64,000 nucleotides of DNA from an uncultured Eggerthella sp. (GCA_958431815.1 CAUASB010000006.1:59432-123431); one strand, 5' to 3'; counted from the first letter of the stretch, positions 8,433-17,203 are shown. The notes: generated from the sequence alone by a model not told the origin. Numbers and translations: made by a program.

Positions 8433-9308
8433 TTATCCAACGCAAGAACGGAAAAACGCGATCTCCTGCGCGTAACCGGGCAATTCGTTGGGCGTTTCCA
8501 GAATGCACGGAAGCCCGATAAGACGCGGGTGCCCAACCACCGCCGCCAAGGCCTGCGCGCCGATATGCCCTTCGCCGATACGCGCATGGCGGTCCTTATG
8601 GGCGCCGCAGGGGTTCAGCGAATCGTTGATGTGCAACGCCTTAAGCCTGTCGAGCCCGATAACGCGATCGAATTCTTCCAGCACGCCATCAAGATTGCCC
8701 ACGATATCGTAGCCGGCATCCCATACATGGCACGTGTCCAAGCACACGCCCACATGGTCATCAAGCTCCACGCGCTCGATGATGGCGGCAATCTCTTCGA
8801 ACGTGCGGCCCACTTCACTGCCTTTGCCTGCCATGGTTTCAAGCAGAAGCGTGGTGGTTTGCTCGGGCTTGAGCACGGTGTTCAGAACCTCGGCAATAAG
8901 CTCGATGCCTGCCTCGGCCCCCTGCCCAACATGCGAGCCGGGATGGATGTTGAACAGCTGGCCCGGCGTGCGCTCCATACGCGCCAAGTCTTCGGCAAGC
9001 GCCTGGAAAGCGAAGCTTCGCACGTGTTCCTTCGCTGCACAGGGGTTTACCGTATACGAACCGTGGGCAACGATGCGTCCAATGCCCGCCTTCGCGGCCT
9101 CTTCGGCAAATGCCTGCAAATCGGCGTCGTCGAGAGCTTTTGCCTTGCCACCACGCGGGTTGCGCGTGAAGAAGGCGAATGTGTTGGCATCGATGGACGC
9201 TGCGGTCTTCGCCATAGCGGCATAGCCCTTCGCGGAGGAAAGGTGACAGCCGATAACGGGCAAGCGCCCCTCTTCCGGCTGCTGCAATACGGCTTGATAT
9301 TCGGACAT
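8433..9308 (-). CDS. nfo: Endonuclease IV (AP endonuclease)
   Basis: A 291-residue TIM-barrel DNA repair enzyme that cuts the backbone at abasic sites using three zinc ions. Family signatures are visible: HGSYTVNP, FNIHPGSHVG, LLLETMAGKGSEVG, CLDTCHVWDAGYD and HINDSLNPCGAHKDRHARIGEG, which supply the His, Glu and Asp metal ligands. The length is normal for Nfo (about 280-290). The start is supported by AGGAGGA 7 bases upstream. It lies between a repeat element (upstream) and the aldolase gene, and is probably its own transcription unit. Confidence 0.93.
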   Translation of the reverse strand: MSEYQAVLQQPEEGRLPVIGCHLSSAKGYAAMAKTAASIDANTFAFFTRNPRGGKAKALDDADLQAFAEEAAKAGIGRIVAHGSYTVNPCAAKEHVRSFAFQALAEDLARMERTPGQLFNIHPGSHVGQGAEAGIELIAEVLNTVLKPEQTTTLLLETMAGKGSEVGRTFEEIAAIIERVELDDHVGVCLDTCHVWDAGYDIVGNLDGVLEEFDRVIGLDRLKALHINDSLNPCGAHKDRHARIGEGHIGAQALAAVVGHPRLIGLPCILETPNELPGYAQEIAFFRSCVG

Positions 9309-9321
9309 GTGCTTCCTCCTG

Positions 9322-9590
9322 GTCTAGAGAACTTCCACGCTGCCGAGGGGCGGCAGGAAGCTGTGAAGGGTTCTCTGAAAACAATTCCTGAACGATTTTC
9401 CAAAGGAGCAAACAGTCCAGTGGACTGTTTGGTTTCCAATCATGCGCCCGAGCGGGCGCATGGAGCTCGCATATCGAGCTCCATCAAATGCATGAAGCAG
9501 TGAGCGCATGAGCGCCCTCGCGAAGCGCGGGTGCGAACAGCGGAACGGGAATCCCTGAACCGCTCCCCGCCGCCCCTCGGCAGCCTAGAC
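9322..9590. repeat. Three-hairpin repeat, copy A, inside a long-range inverted repeat
   Basis: Three consecutive perfect hairpins: 9409-9431 (CAAACAGTCC-AGT-GGACTGTTTG), 9441-9462 (core ATGCGCCCGAGCGGGCGCAT) and 9461-9483 (TGGAGCTCG-CATAT-CGAGCTCCA). The whole is flanked by inverted arms GTCTAG (9322-9327) plus GCTGCCGAGGGGCGGC (9339-9354) and their complements at 9569-9590. It lies between recN and nfo and contains no gene. A second copy with the same core occurs at 20380-20459. Confidence 0.75.
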
Positions 9591-9601
9591 GAGTCACAAT
9601 G

Positions 9602-11227
9602 TTACTTCTGCTCGCCCAGCAATTCCGCGGCATGGGCAAGCGAGGTATCCGTCACCTCGCCGGCAAGCATGCGGGCAATTTCCGCCACACGCGCTTCGCC
9701 GGCTATGGGCGTAAGGCTGGTTTGGGGCAGCGCGTCGTCGGACTTCGACACTTTATAGTGCGCATCGCCGCATACCGCCACCTGGGGCAGGTGCGTTACC
9801 ACGATAACCTGATGGGTTCTTGCCAAATCTTGCAGCACTGCACCCAGGGCACGTGCCGTGCTGCCGCCAACGCCGGCATCGATCTCGTCGAACACCAAGG
9901 TATCCACCTGATCGCATTCGCCAAGCGCAACCTTCAACGCCAACATCACGCGACTCATCTCGCCGCCCGATGCGATTTTGCCCAAACGCTGCGCACGCAG
10001 GCCCTCGCCCGCGGCGAACAGAAGCTCAAACGATTGGGAGCCCCACGAATCCCACTGCTCGCGCGGCAAGTCTTCCACGCTGGCTTCCAGGCGCGCACCA
10101 TGCATTTCCAGCCGCGCCATCTGCGCCTGCACAGCTTCGATAAAGCGCGGAATCACTTCATTGCGGGCCTGTGCCAATGCTGAAGCGGCGCTGGCAAGCT
10201 CGGCTTCGGCCGCAGAAACGGCCTTCTGCGCTTGCGCAATCAGCTCATCACGGCCTTCGTACTCGCTGATCTTCGCCGCCGCCTCATCGCGCTGCGTCAG
10301 CACATCTTCCATACGGGGGCCGAACCCGCGCATAAGCCCCTGCAGCTCGGCAATGCGGTCTTGCGCCGCTTCCAACTCTTCGCGCGGGAAATCGACGCCG
10401 TCTTTGTAGTTGGCCAAATCGCGGCCCACGTCTTCCAGAGAAAAGTATGCTTCACGGACCAACTGCAGTACCGGCTCGATGTCGGAATCAACGGCGGCAA
10501 TGCGCTCAAGCGAGCCCAAGGCTGCTTCGAGCGATTCAACCACCCCGCCCGAACCGGTAAGATTGCGCTGCGCCGATGCCGCTTCGTTTACCAGCATCTC
10601 GGCGTTTTCCAAACGCGGCATGCGCTCGATAAGCTCTTCGTATTCACCAGGTTGGGGGTCTGCCTTGCCGATTTGGTCAAGCGCGAAACGGGCACGGTCG
10701 AGTTCCACAGCATCGGCCGATTCAAGTTCACGCAAGCGGGAAAGCTCGGTTGCAGCTTCATTGGCCTTCGCAAGGCATGCTTGGTAGGCGGCCTTCGGGC
10801 CGGCAATTTGGTCTTTGCCCCACTCGTCCAACAAAGCACGCTGATACGTCGCCGAAAGCAGGCGCTGGTGCTCATGCTGGCCGCACAGATCGACGCTTTG
10901 CCCCAAACCGCCCGAAAGCTCCTTCACCGAGGCAAGCGAGCCGTCGATGGAAACACGCGAACGGCCCTGGGCATTGATGCGGCGGGCAACCACCACGCCG
11001 TCTCCCCCGCAGCCTTCGCCGACGAAGCGCCCTTCCACCTGCAACTCTTCGCAGCCTTCACGTACAAAGCCGGCGCCAGCTCGTTCGCCTACCAGGATTT
11101 TCAGGGCATTGAGCAGAGCTGTTTTGCCGGTACCCGTTTCGCCGGTTATCACGGTAAGTGCTGGGCTGGGGGCAAACGTTGCCTCGTGGATCAGGGCAAC
11201 GTTGCGGATATGGATTTCGTCGATCAT
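9602..11227 (-). CDS. recN: DNA repair protein RecN
   Basis: A 541-residue SMC-like ATPase for double-strand break repair. Walker A is GETGTGKT (29-36); the central region is coiled coil (about 150-350, with LRELESADAVELDRARFALDQ); the C-terminus carries the ABC signature (KIASGGEMSRVMLALK), Walker B (LVFDEIDAGVGG) and THLPQVA. The start at 11227 (MIDEIHIRNVALI) is chosen because the family begins there and GAAGGGG precedes it; the longer upstream frame is not conserved sequence. It diverges from cca. Confidence 0.95.
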   Translation of the reverse strand: MIDEIHIRNVALIHEATFAPSPALTVITGETGTGKTALLNALKILVGERAGAGFVREGCEELQVEGRFVGEGCGGDGVVVARRINAQGRSRVSIDGSLASVKELSGGLGQSVDLCGQHEHQRLLSATYQRALLDEWGKDQIAGPKAAYQACLAKANEAATELSRLRELESADAVELDRARFALDQIGKADPQPGEYEELIERMPRLENAEMLVNEAASAQRNLTGSGGVVESLEAALGSLERIAAVDSDIEPVLQLVREAYFSLEDVGRDLANYKDGVDFPREELEAAQDRIAELQGLMRGFGPRMEDVLTQRDEAAAKISEYEGRDELIAQAQKAVSAAEAELASAASALAQARNEVIPRFIEAVQAQMARLEMHGARLEASVEDLPREQWDSWGSQSFELLFAAGEGLRAQRLGKIASGGEMSRVMLALKVALGECDQVDTLVFDEIDAGVGGSTARALGAVLQDLARTHQVIVVTHLPQVAVCGDAHYKVSKSDDALPQTSLTPIAGEARVAEIARMLAGEVTDTSLAHAAELLGEQK

Positions 11228-11394
11228 GGAAAACCCCTTCGTCGGCGCAGAGAGGCTGCGCGTTCCTTCGCTAAATTCTACGCCATGGAATTCGAAAGCC
11301 GTGCGAAAGCGCTCGCAACATCCACGTGCTTTTCCGCTTGCTCGGCCCCTTCGTCCGAATGCGCTGGTATGCGCACCTGCGCCGTGCAAAGCCG

Positions 11395-11400
11395 TATACT
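11395..11400 (+). promoter_or_regulatory. Putative -10 box of the cca promoter
   Basis: TATACT lies about 36 bases before the chosen cca start. No clear -35 is visible at the expected distance. Confidence 0.35.
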
Positions 11401-11435
11401 GAAACAGATTTGAAACATACGTGCCAAGGATGCCC

Positions 11436-12836
11436 ATGTCGTTGAACGATGCTCCACATATCGAAACCTACGGAATGCTCGCAAAGCTGCCCGCGCCGGT
11501 GTGTGCCGTTATCGACGCCCTTGAAAACGAGGGGCACGAGGCATGGGTGGTGGGCGGCTTCGTGCGCGATGCGCTGCGTGGGGTTGTCCCTCACGATGCA
11601 GACATCGCCACCAACGCTCCTTGGCAGGAAACCTGCAGGGCCTGCGCTTCGCGCGGCATGGCCGTGCACGAAACGGGCACCAAGCATGGCACGGTAACGG
11701 TGGTGTGCGAAAACGAGCCCATTGAGGTAACCACCTTTCGTACCGAAGGCACCTACACCGACCATCGCCATCCCGACAGCGTTCTGTTCGTAGACACTAT
11801 CGAAGAAGACCTGGCACGGCGCGATTTCACCATCAACGCCATGGCGTTCCACCCGGTTCGCGGGCTGGTAGACCCGTTCGATGGGCAAAACGACCTGGCC
11901 AACAAGGTAATCCGCTGCGTAAACGATGCCGATGCACGGCTGAAGGAAGACGCCCTGCGTGTGCTGCGTGCCATGCGCTTCGCCTCGCAGCTGGACTTTT
12001 GGATGGCGCCCGACACCGAGGCCGCCGTGCGCAAACATGCCCATTTGCTTTCCGACGTTGCCGGCGAGCGCCTTCACGCTGAAATGGAAAAACTGCTATG
12101 CGGAACCGCCGTGCGTACCACGCTGCTCCGTTTTGCCGACGAGCTGAGCTGGGTGGTTCCCTGCATCGGACCTATGAAAGGCTTCGACCAACACAACCCC
12201 TGGCATATCTTCGACGTGTTGGAGCATACCGCCGCTGTGGTGGAAAGCACCCCTGCCTACCCTTTGGTTCGTTGGGCGGCGCTGTTCCACGACTCCGGCA
12301 AGCCCGACACGTTCTTCATCGGGGCCGACCACTTGGGGCACATGCCCAACCACCCCATCGAAAGCGTGCACCACATGCGCGAAGCTGCCAAACGCCTTCG
12401 TTTCAGCAGAAAGATGCAGCACGACCTCGAGCTTCTGATCCGCTTCCACGACAACCATCCCGAGCCCACACCGAAAAGCGTGCGCAAGCTGTATGCCCTG
12501 CTCGAAAACGACAGCCGCCTGTTCCACCTGATGTGCGATTTGATGCGCGGCGATGCCCTGGGCAAATCACAACGCGGCGTGCGTCAGGTTGCCAAGATCA
12601 ATGCCGTCGAAGAATTGTTCGATGCCATGGTTGCCGAAGGTCAGGTGCTTTCCCTTGCCGATTTGCCCATTGGCGGCGCCGACCTTATCGCTCTGGGCAT
12701 ACCGCAAGGCCCCCACGTTGGCCTTGTGCTGAAAGAACTGTTCAATGCCGTGGCGAACGAAGAGGTTGCCCCTGAGCGGGAAGCGCTTCTTGCCCTTGCG
12801 GCGAAGATGGCACGAAGCAACCCTGCTAAAAGCTAA
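11436..12836 (+). CDS. cca: CCA-adding tRNA nucleotidyltransferase
   Basis: A 466-residue class II nucleotidyltransferase that builds or repairs the CCA end of tRNAs. The head domain has GGFVRDALRG (about 40-49) and the metal-binding DAD pair (54-56, PHDADIAT), followed by RRDFTINAMAF and the (R)LKEDALRVLRAMRFASQL region. The C-terminal half has an HD phosphohydrolase domain (LFHDSGKPD, with later HH and D residues), as in many bacterial members. The start at 11436 is preferred because AAGGA lies 5 bases upstream; in-frame GTG and ATG codons lie 15 and 6 bases earlier. Its end overlaps convergent thiD by 4 bases. Confidence 0.92.
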   Translation: MSLNDAPHIETYGMLAKLPAPVCAVIDALENEGHEAWVVGGFVRDALRGVVPHDADIATNAPWQETCRACASRGMAVHETGTKHGTVTVVCENEPIEVTTFRTEGTYTDHRHPDSVLFVDTIEEDLARRDFTINAMAFHPVRGLVDPFDGQNDLANKVIRCVNDADARLKEDALRVLRAMRFASQLDFWMAPDTEAAVRKHAHLLSDVAGERLHAEMEKLLCGTAVRTTLLRFADELSWVVPCIGPMKGFDQHNPWHIFDVLEHTAAVVESTPAYPLVRWAALFHDSGKPDTFFIGADHLGHMPNHPIESVHHMREAAKRLRFSRKMQHDLELLIRFHDNHPEPTPKSVRKLYALLENDSRLFHLMCDLMRGDALGKSQRGVRQVAKINAVEELFDAMVAEGQVLSLADLPIGGADLIALGIPQGPHVGLVLKELFNAVANEEVAPEREALLALAAKMARSNPAKS

Positions 12837-13612
12837 AGCGTGAACAGATGGTTCACGGGGCCGTTCCCCTTGCCCAAGCCAGGATTGGCCTCGATGGCCT
12901 GGGTCAGATAGCGCTTGGCAAACGCCACCGCATGCTTCAAGCCTTCACCCTTCGCCAAATACGACGCAATGGCAGAGGAAAGCGTGCAGCCGGTGCCGTG
13001 GGTGTTCTTCGTTTCCACGCGCTGGGCGGAAAGCCAGGTTGCCGTGCCATCGGCTTCCAACAGAACATCATCAGCCCCATCGGTCAAATGGCCGCCTTTC
13101 ACCAGCACTGCTTTGGCGCCTTTAGCCTGAATAGCACGGGCTGCCGCCAGCATGTCGTCCTTTGAGGCTATTTCCCTACCCGCCAGCACTTCCGCTTCGG
13201 GGATGTTAGGCGTTACCACCGTGGCCTGCGGCAGCAACTCGAACAGCGCCTCAACCGCCGGCGCCTCCGAAAGCGCCGCGCCGCTGGTGGCCACCATCAC
13301 CGGATCGAGCACCACATTCTGCGCATCGAACTGCACAAGGCCCTGCGACACTGCGCGAACCACTTCCGCCGTGGGCAGCATGCCGATTTTCACGGCATCG
13401 GGGCGGATGTCGGAAAACACGCTTTCCATCTGCAGCAACACGAATTCAGGCTCAGTTGCCACCACGCCTTGAACGCCGGTGGTGTTTTGGGCGGTAAGCG
13501 CCGTGATAACCGATTCGGCGTACACGCCCAGGGCGCTCATGGTTTTGATGTCGGCTTGAATGCCGGCACCGCCGCTGGAATCGGAACCGGCAATGGTAAG
13601 TGCGGTCTTCAT
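12833..13612 (-). CDS. thiD: Hydroxymethylpyrimidine/phosphomethylpyrimidine kinase
   Basis: A 259-residue ribokinase-fold enzyme that phosphorylates HMP and HMP-phosphate to HMP-pyrophosphate in thiamine synthesis. The signature AGSDSSGGAGIQAD (8-21) is the HMP-binding and ATP-binding start of the family, and the anion hole and catalytic base lie in NTHGTGCTLSSA near the C-terminus. AAGGAGA precedes the ATG. It is downstream of thiC in the same direction but separated by a terminator and an inverted repeat, so it may have its own promoter. Confidence 0.95.
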   Translation of the reverse strand: MKTALTIAGSDSSGGAGIQADIKTMSALGVYAESVITALTAQNTTGVQGVVATEPEFVLLQMESVFSDIRPDAVKIGMLPTAEVVRAVSQGLVQFDAQNVVLDPVMVATSGAALSEAPAVEALFELLPQATVVTPNIPEAEVLAGREIASKDDMLAAARAIQAKGAKAVLVKGGHLTDGADDVLLEADGTATWLSAQRVETKNTHGTGCTLSSAIASYLAKGEGLKHAVAFAKRYLTQAIEANPGLGKGNGPVNHLFTL

Positions 13613-13631
13613 ATCGTTCTCCTTTGATGCT

Positions 13632-13726
13632 GCGTCCGATGGGGACAGTCCCTTTTGGACACAACTGGGTAAACAGCATGGTTCCCTCGGCCATATCGTC
13701 CAAAGGGGACTGTCCCCATCGGACGC
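13632..13726. repeat. REP-like inverted repeat
   Basis: Two 29-base arms (13632-13660 and 13698-13726) are near-perfect reverse complements, with a 37-base spacer. The arm core is GATGGGGACAGTCCC followed by TTTTGGAC or its variant. The GGGGACAGTCCC-type core resembles REP palindromes seen in many bacteria, but no associated transposase is in this window. Confidence 0.7.
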
Positions 13727-13732
13727 CCACAG

Positions 13733-13763
13733 AAAAGCGGCTGCCGAACCTGACAGCCGCTTT
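13733..13763 (-). terminator. thiC intrinsic terminator
   Basis: Minus-strand arms AAAGCGGCTG and CAGCCGCTTT with a short T-run, 9 bases beyond the thiC stop. It separates thiC from thiD. Confidence 0.7.
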
Positions 13764-13771
13764 GCGCTTTG

Positions 13772-15100
13772 CTATTTGTCGGCCATTTCCTCGCCAAGGT
13801 CGATGGTAAGGCCGTCCATGATGTTGTTCACCGTGCGAATGGCGCACATCTTGCCGCACATGGTGCAGGTGCCTTCCGTCGAAGGAGGCGCGCTTTCAAA
13901 GTACTTGCGCGGCTTCACCGGGTCGATGGCCAGGCTGAACATTTCCTCCCAGTCCATACGGCGGCGGGCGTCGCTCATGCGGTTGTCCACGTCGCGCGCA
14001 TGCGGAATGCCCTTGGCAATATCGGCTGCGTGCGCCGCAATCTTCGTTGCCACCAGACCTTCACGCACATCGTCGGCATCGGGCAGGCGCAAATGCTCGG
14101 CCGGCGTCACATAGCACAGGAAGTCGGCGCCGCACGATGCAGCAACCGCACCGCCGATGGCGGAAGTGATGTGGTCGTAGCCAGGAGCGATGTCGGTAAC
14201 CAGCGGGCCCAGTACATAGAAGGGCGCGTTGTGGCACAGGCGCTTCTGAATCTTCATGTTGGCAGGAATCTCGTCCAATGCCATATGGCCGGGACCTTCC
14301 ACCATCACCTGAACGCCCGCGTCCCACGCACGCTTGGTGAGCTTGCCGATTTCGATTAGCTCGGAAATCTGGCCGGCGTCGGTTGCATCGTAGTTGCAGC
14401 CCGGGCGCATGGCATCGCCGATGCTGATGGTCACGTCGTGTTCGTGCAGAATCTCGAGCACTTCGTCGTAGTACTCGTAAAACGGGTTTTCGTTGCCCGT
14501 GGCTTCCATCCAGGCGAAGATAAGCGAGCCGCCACGGCTTACGATGTTCATCAGGCGGCCGGTTTCCTTGAAGTTCTCGATGGTGCGGCGGTTCATGCCC
14601 GCATGGATGGTTACGAAGTCAACGCCATCTTCTGCGTGCGCGCGCACCACATCCAAGAAGTCCTGCGCCTTGATGCCGATAAGGGGCTTTTCCAGGTATC
14701 CGATGGCGTCGTACATGGGCACCGTGCCGATCATTGCCGGGCTCATGTCGATGAGCATCTTGCGGAACTCGTGGGTTTTGCCGTGATTGGAAAGGTCCAT
14801 GATGGCCTCGGCGCCCAGCTCAATGGCGGTATGCACCTTTTCCAGTTCCATTTCGGCATTCATCAGGTCGCCGGAGATTCCCAAGTTCACGTTCACCTTG
14901 GTGCGCATGCCCTCGCCCACGCCTTCGGGGCTCAAAGCCGTGTGGTGGATGTTGGCGGGAATGGCAATGCAACCCTTCGCGACGCCGGCGCGAATTTCTT
15001 CGGGCGTTTTATGCTCCTTGGCGGCAACCGCTTCCATCTGAGGCGTGATCTTGCCCGCGCGGGCATAGTCGATTTGAGTGATAAGACGACGTTGCGTCAT
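13772..15100 (-). CDS. thiC: Phosphomethylpyrimidine synthase
   Basis: A 442-residue radical SAM enzyme that rearranges aminoimidazole ribotide into HMP-phosphate, the pyrimidine part of thiamine. The C-terminal cluster motif is CTMCGKMC (Cys412, Cys415, Cys419), the short form of the ThiC iron-sulfur motif; conserved blocks include CIAIPANIHH, NLGISG and VEGPGHMALDEIPANM. It lacks the N-terminal extension of proteobacterial ThiC. The start at 15100 is preferred because GGGAG lies 8 bases upstream; that site is part of the TPP riboswitch, which should control translation. It ends with its own terminator. Confidence 0.96.
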   Translation of the reverse strand: MTQRRLITQIDYARAGKITPQMEAVAAKEHKTPEEIRAGVAKGCIAIPANIHHTALSPEGVGEGMRTKVNVNLGISGDLMNAEMELEKVHTAIELGAEAIMDLSNHGKTHEFRKMLIDMSPAMIGTVPMYDAIGYLEKPLIGIKAQDFLDVVRAHAEDGVDFVTIHAGMNRRTIENFKETGRLMNIVSRGGSLIFAWMEATGNENPFYEYYDEVLEILHEHDVTISIGDAMRPGCNYDATDAGQISELIEIGKLTKRAWDAGVQVMVEGPGHMALDEIPANMKIQKRLCHNAPFYVLGPLVTDIAPGYDHITSAIGGAVAASCGADFLCYVTPAEHLRLPDADDVREGLVATKIAAHAADIAKGIPHARDVDNRMSDARRRMDWEEMFSLAIDPVKPRKYFESAPPSTEGTCTMCGKMCAIRTVNNIMDGLTIDLGEEMADK

Positions 15101-15103
15101 CGC

Positions 15104-15203
15104 AGCTCCCTTCGTTGGCATTATCCATACAGGTTCTACGGGTCGGGGCCTTGCCCCCTCTCAGCCGAACAGCCGCGCAACGCCGGCGGTCAGCTCCCCT
15201 GTT
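15104..15203 (-). promoter_or_regulatory. TPP (THI-box) riboswitch of thiC
   Basis: The minus-strand RNA shows the conserved TPP aptamer elements in order: AGGGGAGCTG, GGCTGAGAGGG, GACCCGTAGAACCTG, GGATAATGCC and ACGAAGGGAGCT. The last block contains the thiC ribosome binding site, 8 bases before the ATG, so TPP binding would hide it. The aptamer starts only about 12 bases after the thiN stop. Confidence 0.93.
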
Positions 15204-15214
15204 ATGCAGTTAGG

Positions 15215-15892
15215 CTATTGTACTCGCATATAGGTATAGGACGCGCGCGGGAATTCCAAAAGGGGGAAGATAACCCACAGCGAGCCTTCTTCCACACCGA
15301 TGCGCGCCGGCTTGCCGATAAGCTCGTTGGAAATGCCCCACAGCGCGCGGTTCGTGCATGTTGCACCGTCAAGCTCCCACTCCAGGCCAACCTCTGTGAT
15401 GCTGCGCGAAACATCGCTGTGTGATAGTACCGAGCAGGTGCCCCAGGCGCCCTCTTCGAACGAAAGCGACGAATACGGGCCCGGGCCCACCAGCGGGGCA
15501 ATTACCGTTTCTTCGCCAATGCCCCACACGCACGTGCCACGCGCCGCCGCCTGGATAAGCAGCTGTAAGTTGCCCAGAGAATGGTCGAGCCTGCCCGTGA
15601 ACGCATCGCAGATAACCAGCTCTTCGAAACCCTGCTGCTCGGCGTGGCCGATGGCCAAATCCATGTCGGTGAAATCCTTATGCGCATCGTATTCGAACAC
15701 GCACGGGTGCTGCGGAACCGCGCCCAACGAATCGAAGTCGCCAAACACCGCATCGGGCTCGATACCGCGTTCTTGCAATGCGGCAAACCCGCCGTCAACT
15801 GCATACACGGCATCGAACTGCTGCGTTTGCAGAACGTAGTCCAATTCCTTATGAGCGGAAGGCGCAGCCCCCACCAGCAGGCAGCGTTTCAT
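15215..15892 (-). CDS. thiN: Thiamine diphosphokinase
   Basis: A 225-residue thiamine pyrophosphokinase that converts thiamine to TPP. Family landmarks are AVDGGFAALQERGIEPDAVFGDFDSL (pieces at about 32-56), KDFTDMDLAI and the GRLDHSLGN motif for thiamine and metal binding. AAAGGAC precedes the start. It lies directly upstream of the TPP riboswitch and thiC; transcription may run through, which would place the sensor between two thiamine genes. Function is clear from sequence. Confidence 0.93.
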   Translation of the reverse strand: MKRCLLVGAAPSAHKELDYVLQTQQFDAVYAVDGGFAALQERGIEPDAVFGDFDSLGAVPQHPCVFEYDAHKDFTDMDLAIGHAEQQGFEELVICDAFTGRLDHSLGNLQLLIQAAARGTCVWGIGEETVIAPLVGPGPYSSLSFEEGAWGTCSVLSHSDVSRSITEVGLEWELDGATCTNRALWGISNELIGKPARIGVEEGSLWVIFPLLEFPRASYTYMRVQ

Positions 15893-16140
15893 ATGAGGGT
15901 CCTTTCAGAACGTGCGAGCATAAGAATCATTCCCCACCATGAAACCAGAAAACAAACGCAGGAAAAGACGAACCAAGGAAACGCCACATTGGATACCGAA
16001 ACCCCGGGCCTGCGCCAGACGGCAAAGGCCTCTCTCGCGCTTCAGATTGCAACGATGGCAGGCGCCGGACAGATAGCATCGGGCAAGTGCGCTCCATAAG
16101 AAGAGGCAGGAATACCCAGCTTAACCATGGCACAGAAAAC

Positions 16141-16166
16141 AAAAAGCGCCGTTCGTGGAACGGCGC
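16141..16166 (-). terminator. rnpB intrinsic terminator
   Basis: Minus-strand GCGCCGTTC-CAC-GAACGGCGC followed by TTTTTG, immediately after the RNase P RNA 3' end. Confidence 0.85.
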
Positions 16167-16169
16167 AAC

Positions 16170-16503
16170 GAGCGAGCCTATAAGCCGGGTTCTGTAATCG
16201 GCAACCATTTATCTCGACTTTGCGTCGCCGCAAAGCTCAAGCACGCAACCCGAATGCACGGAAGGGCGGCCGTATCGCATTCCTATTTGCGCTTGCTCCA
16301 GATGGGGTTTACCAAGCTACGCTGTTGCCAACGCACTGGTGCGCTTTTACCACACCGTTTCAGCTTTTCTCCTGCAAACAGGGGAGTTTCCTTTTCTGTG
16401 GCACTGTCCGTCGGGTTTCCCCGCCCAGCCGTTAGCTGGCATCTTGCCCTTAGGAGCCCGGACTTTCCTCATGCATACGCACGCGGCTGCCCGGCTCACT
16501 CAG
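16170..16503 (-). ncRNA. rnpB: RNase P RNA, bacterial type A
   Basis: The catalytic RNA that removes 5' leaders from pre-tRNAs. The minus strand contains the universal GAGGAAAGTCCGGGCTCC block near the 5' end and the 3' block ACAGAACCCGGCTTATAGG. The ends pair as P1 (GAGTGAGCC at 16493-16501 with GGCTCGCTC at 16170-16178). Estimated length is about 334 nt. The terminator is downstream and a TATAAT box is 7 bases upstream. End positions are estimates from P1 pairing and the promoter. Confidence 0.95.
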
Positions 16504-16509
16504 GCGAGT

Positions 16510-16515
16510 ATTATA
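16510..16515 (-). promoter_or_regulatory. rnpB promoter -10 box
   Basis: Consensus TATAAT on the minus strand, about 7 bases before the estimated RNA start. The -35 is not clear. Confidence 0.6.
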
Positions 16516-16558
16516 CCCTGCTCCGCACCATACTCACCGAATCAACACGGCAGAGAAA

Positions 16559-17170
16559 TCATGCATTTGCCGAAGCAGTTCCCGCATCTGGGTTAACGCC
16601 GTGGTCTTGCCCGATACGGCGAATCACCATACCCACTGCATCGATAATCCCGCTTTGCAGCAACTCAAGGTAGTCTTCCAACGTTTCTGCTTCATCGCTG
16701 CTGATCACCGCCGTGATGCCACCCCAAATGTAATTGACGCGGGCGCGGTCGACACGCGAAAACTCATCTTCGTCAAGACCGGCGCGCTCCAGCCAGCAAT
16801 GCATAAGACGGTTTTTACTCATTTGGCCCAAATCGAACGAACCGCTTCGCACGATAGCGCGAATCTTCTGGTAGTGCTCCCCTAATTCAGGAGCATTCCG
16901 CACTGCCGAAAGGTCAAGCGGCTGGCCCATAGAAACCGCGGCCATCATATCGACGAGTCTCGTTGGAATAACGCTTTCGAGCATCTTTACCGCCATATCG
17001 TCGATATTCTCGAAATGGTAGTAGAACGTGTTGTGGTTCACGCCGGCTTGTTGGGTTATGAGCTTCACCGTTACCGCCGAATAGGGTTTTTCTCCCAGTA
17101 GTGACCAAAACGCTGCAGTCATCCGTTCATATGCCGAGGGGCGCGCTTCGTCTTTCCTTGGTCGTGCCAT
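16559..17170 (-). CDS. TetR/AcrR family repressor
   Basis: A 203-residue regulator. The N-terminal helix-turn-helix is at about 25-60 (YSAVTVKLITQQAGVNHNTFYYHFENIDD), typical of TetR proteins; the remainder is the helical ligand-binding domain. It is divergent from the YhgE-like gene at 17279, and the 108-base region between them holds an inverted repeat (17185-17203) that is the probable operator for both. By family precedent, ligand binding would release repression of the neighbouring membrane protein and lipoprotein genes. The ligand is unknown. Confidence 0.85.
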   Translation of the reverse strand: MARPRKDEARPSAYERMTAAFWSLLGEKPYSAVTVKLITQQAGVNHNTFYYHFENIDDMAVKMLESVIPTRLVDMMAAVSMGQPLDLSAVRNAPELGEHYQKIRAIVRSGSFDLGQMSKNRLMHCWLERAGLDEDEFSRVDRARVNYIWGGITAVISSDEAETLEDYLELLQSGIIDAVGMVIRRIGQDHGVNPDAGTASANA

Positions 17171-17184
17171 TGTTCACTCCAATA

Positions 17185-17203
17185 ATTAGAACATCATTCT
17201 AAT
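17185..17203. promoter_or_regulatory. Putative TetR operator
   Basis: Perfect inverted repeat ATTAGAA-CATCA-TTCTAAT, 15 bases from the TetR start codon in the divergent region. Symmetry, position and the adjacent regulator suggest an operator. Confidence 0.55.

Noticed and set aside
9409..9483. Tandem hairpins as a CRISPR array
   Set aside because: The palindromes are adjacent, not identical, and there are no regular spacers.
15893..16135. Small frames between thiN and rnpB
   Set aside because: They lack start signals and overlap the rnpB terminator or antisense strands; no coding pattern.
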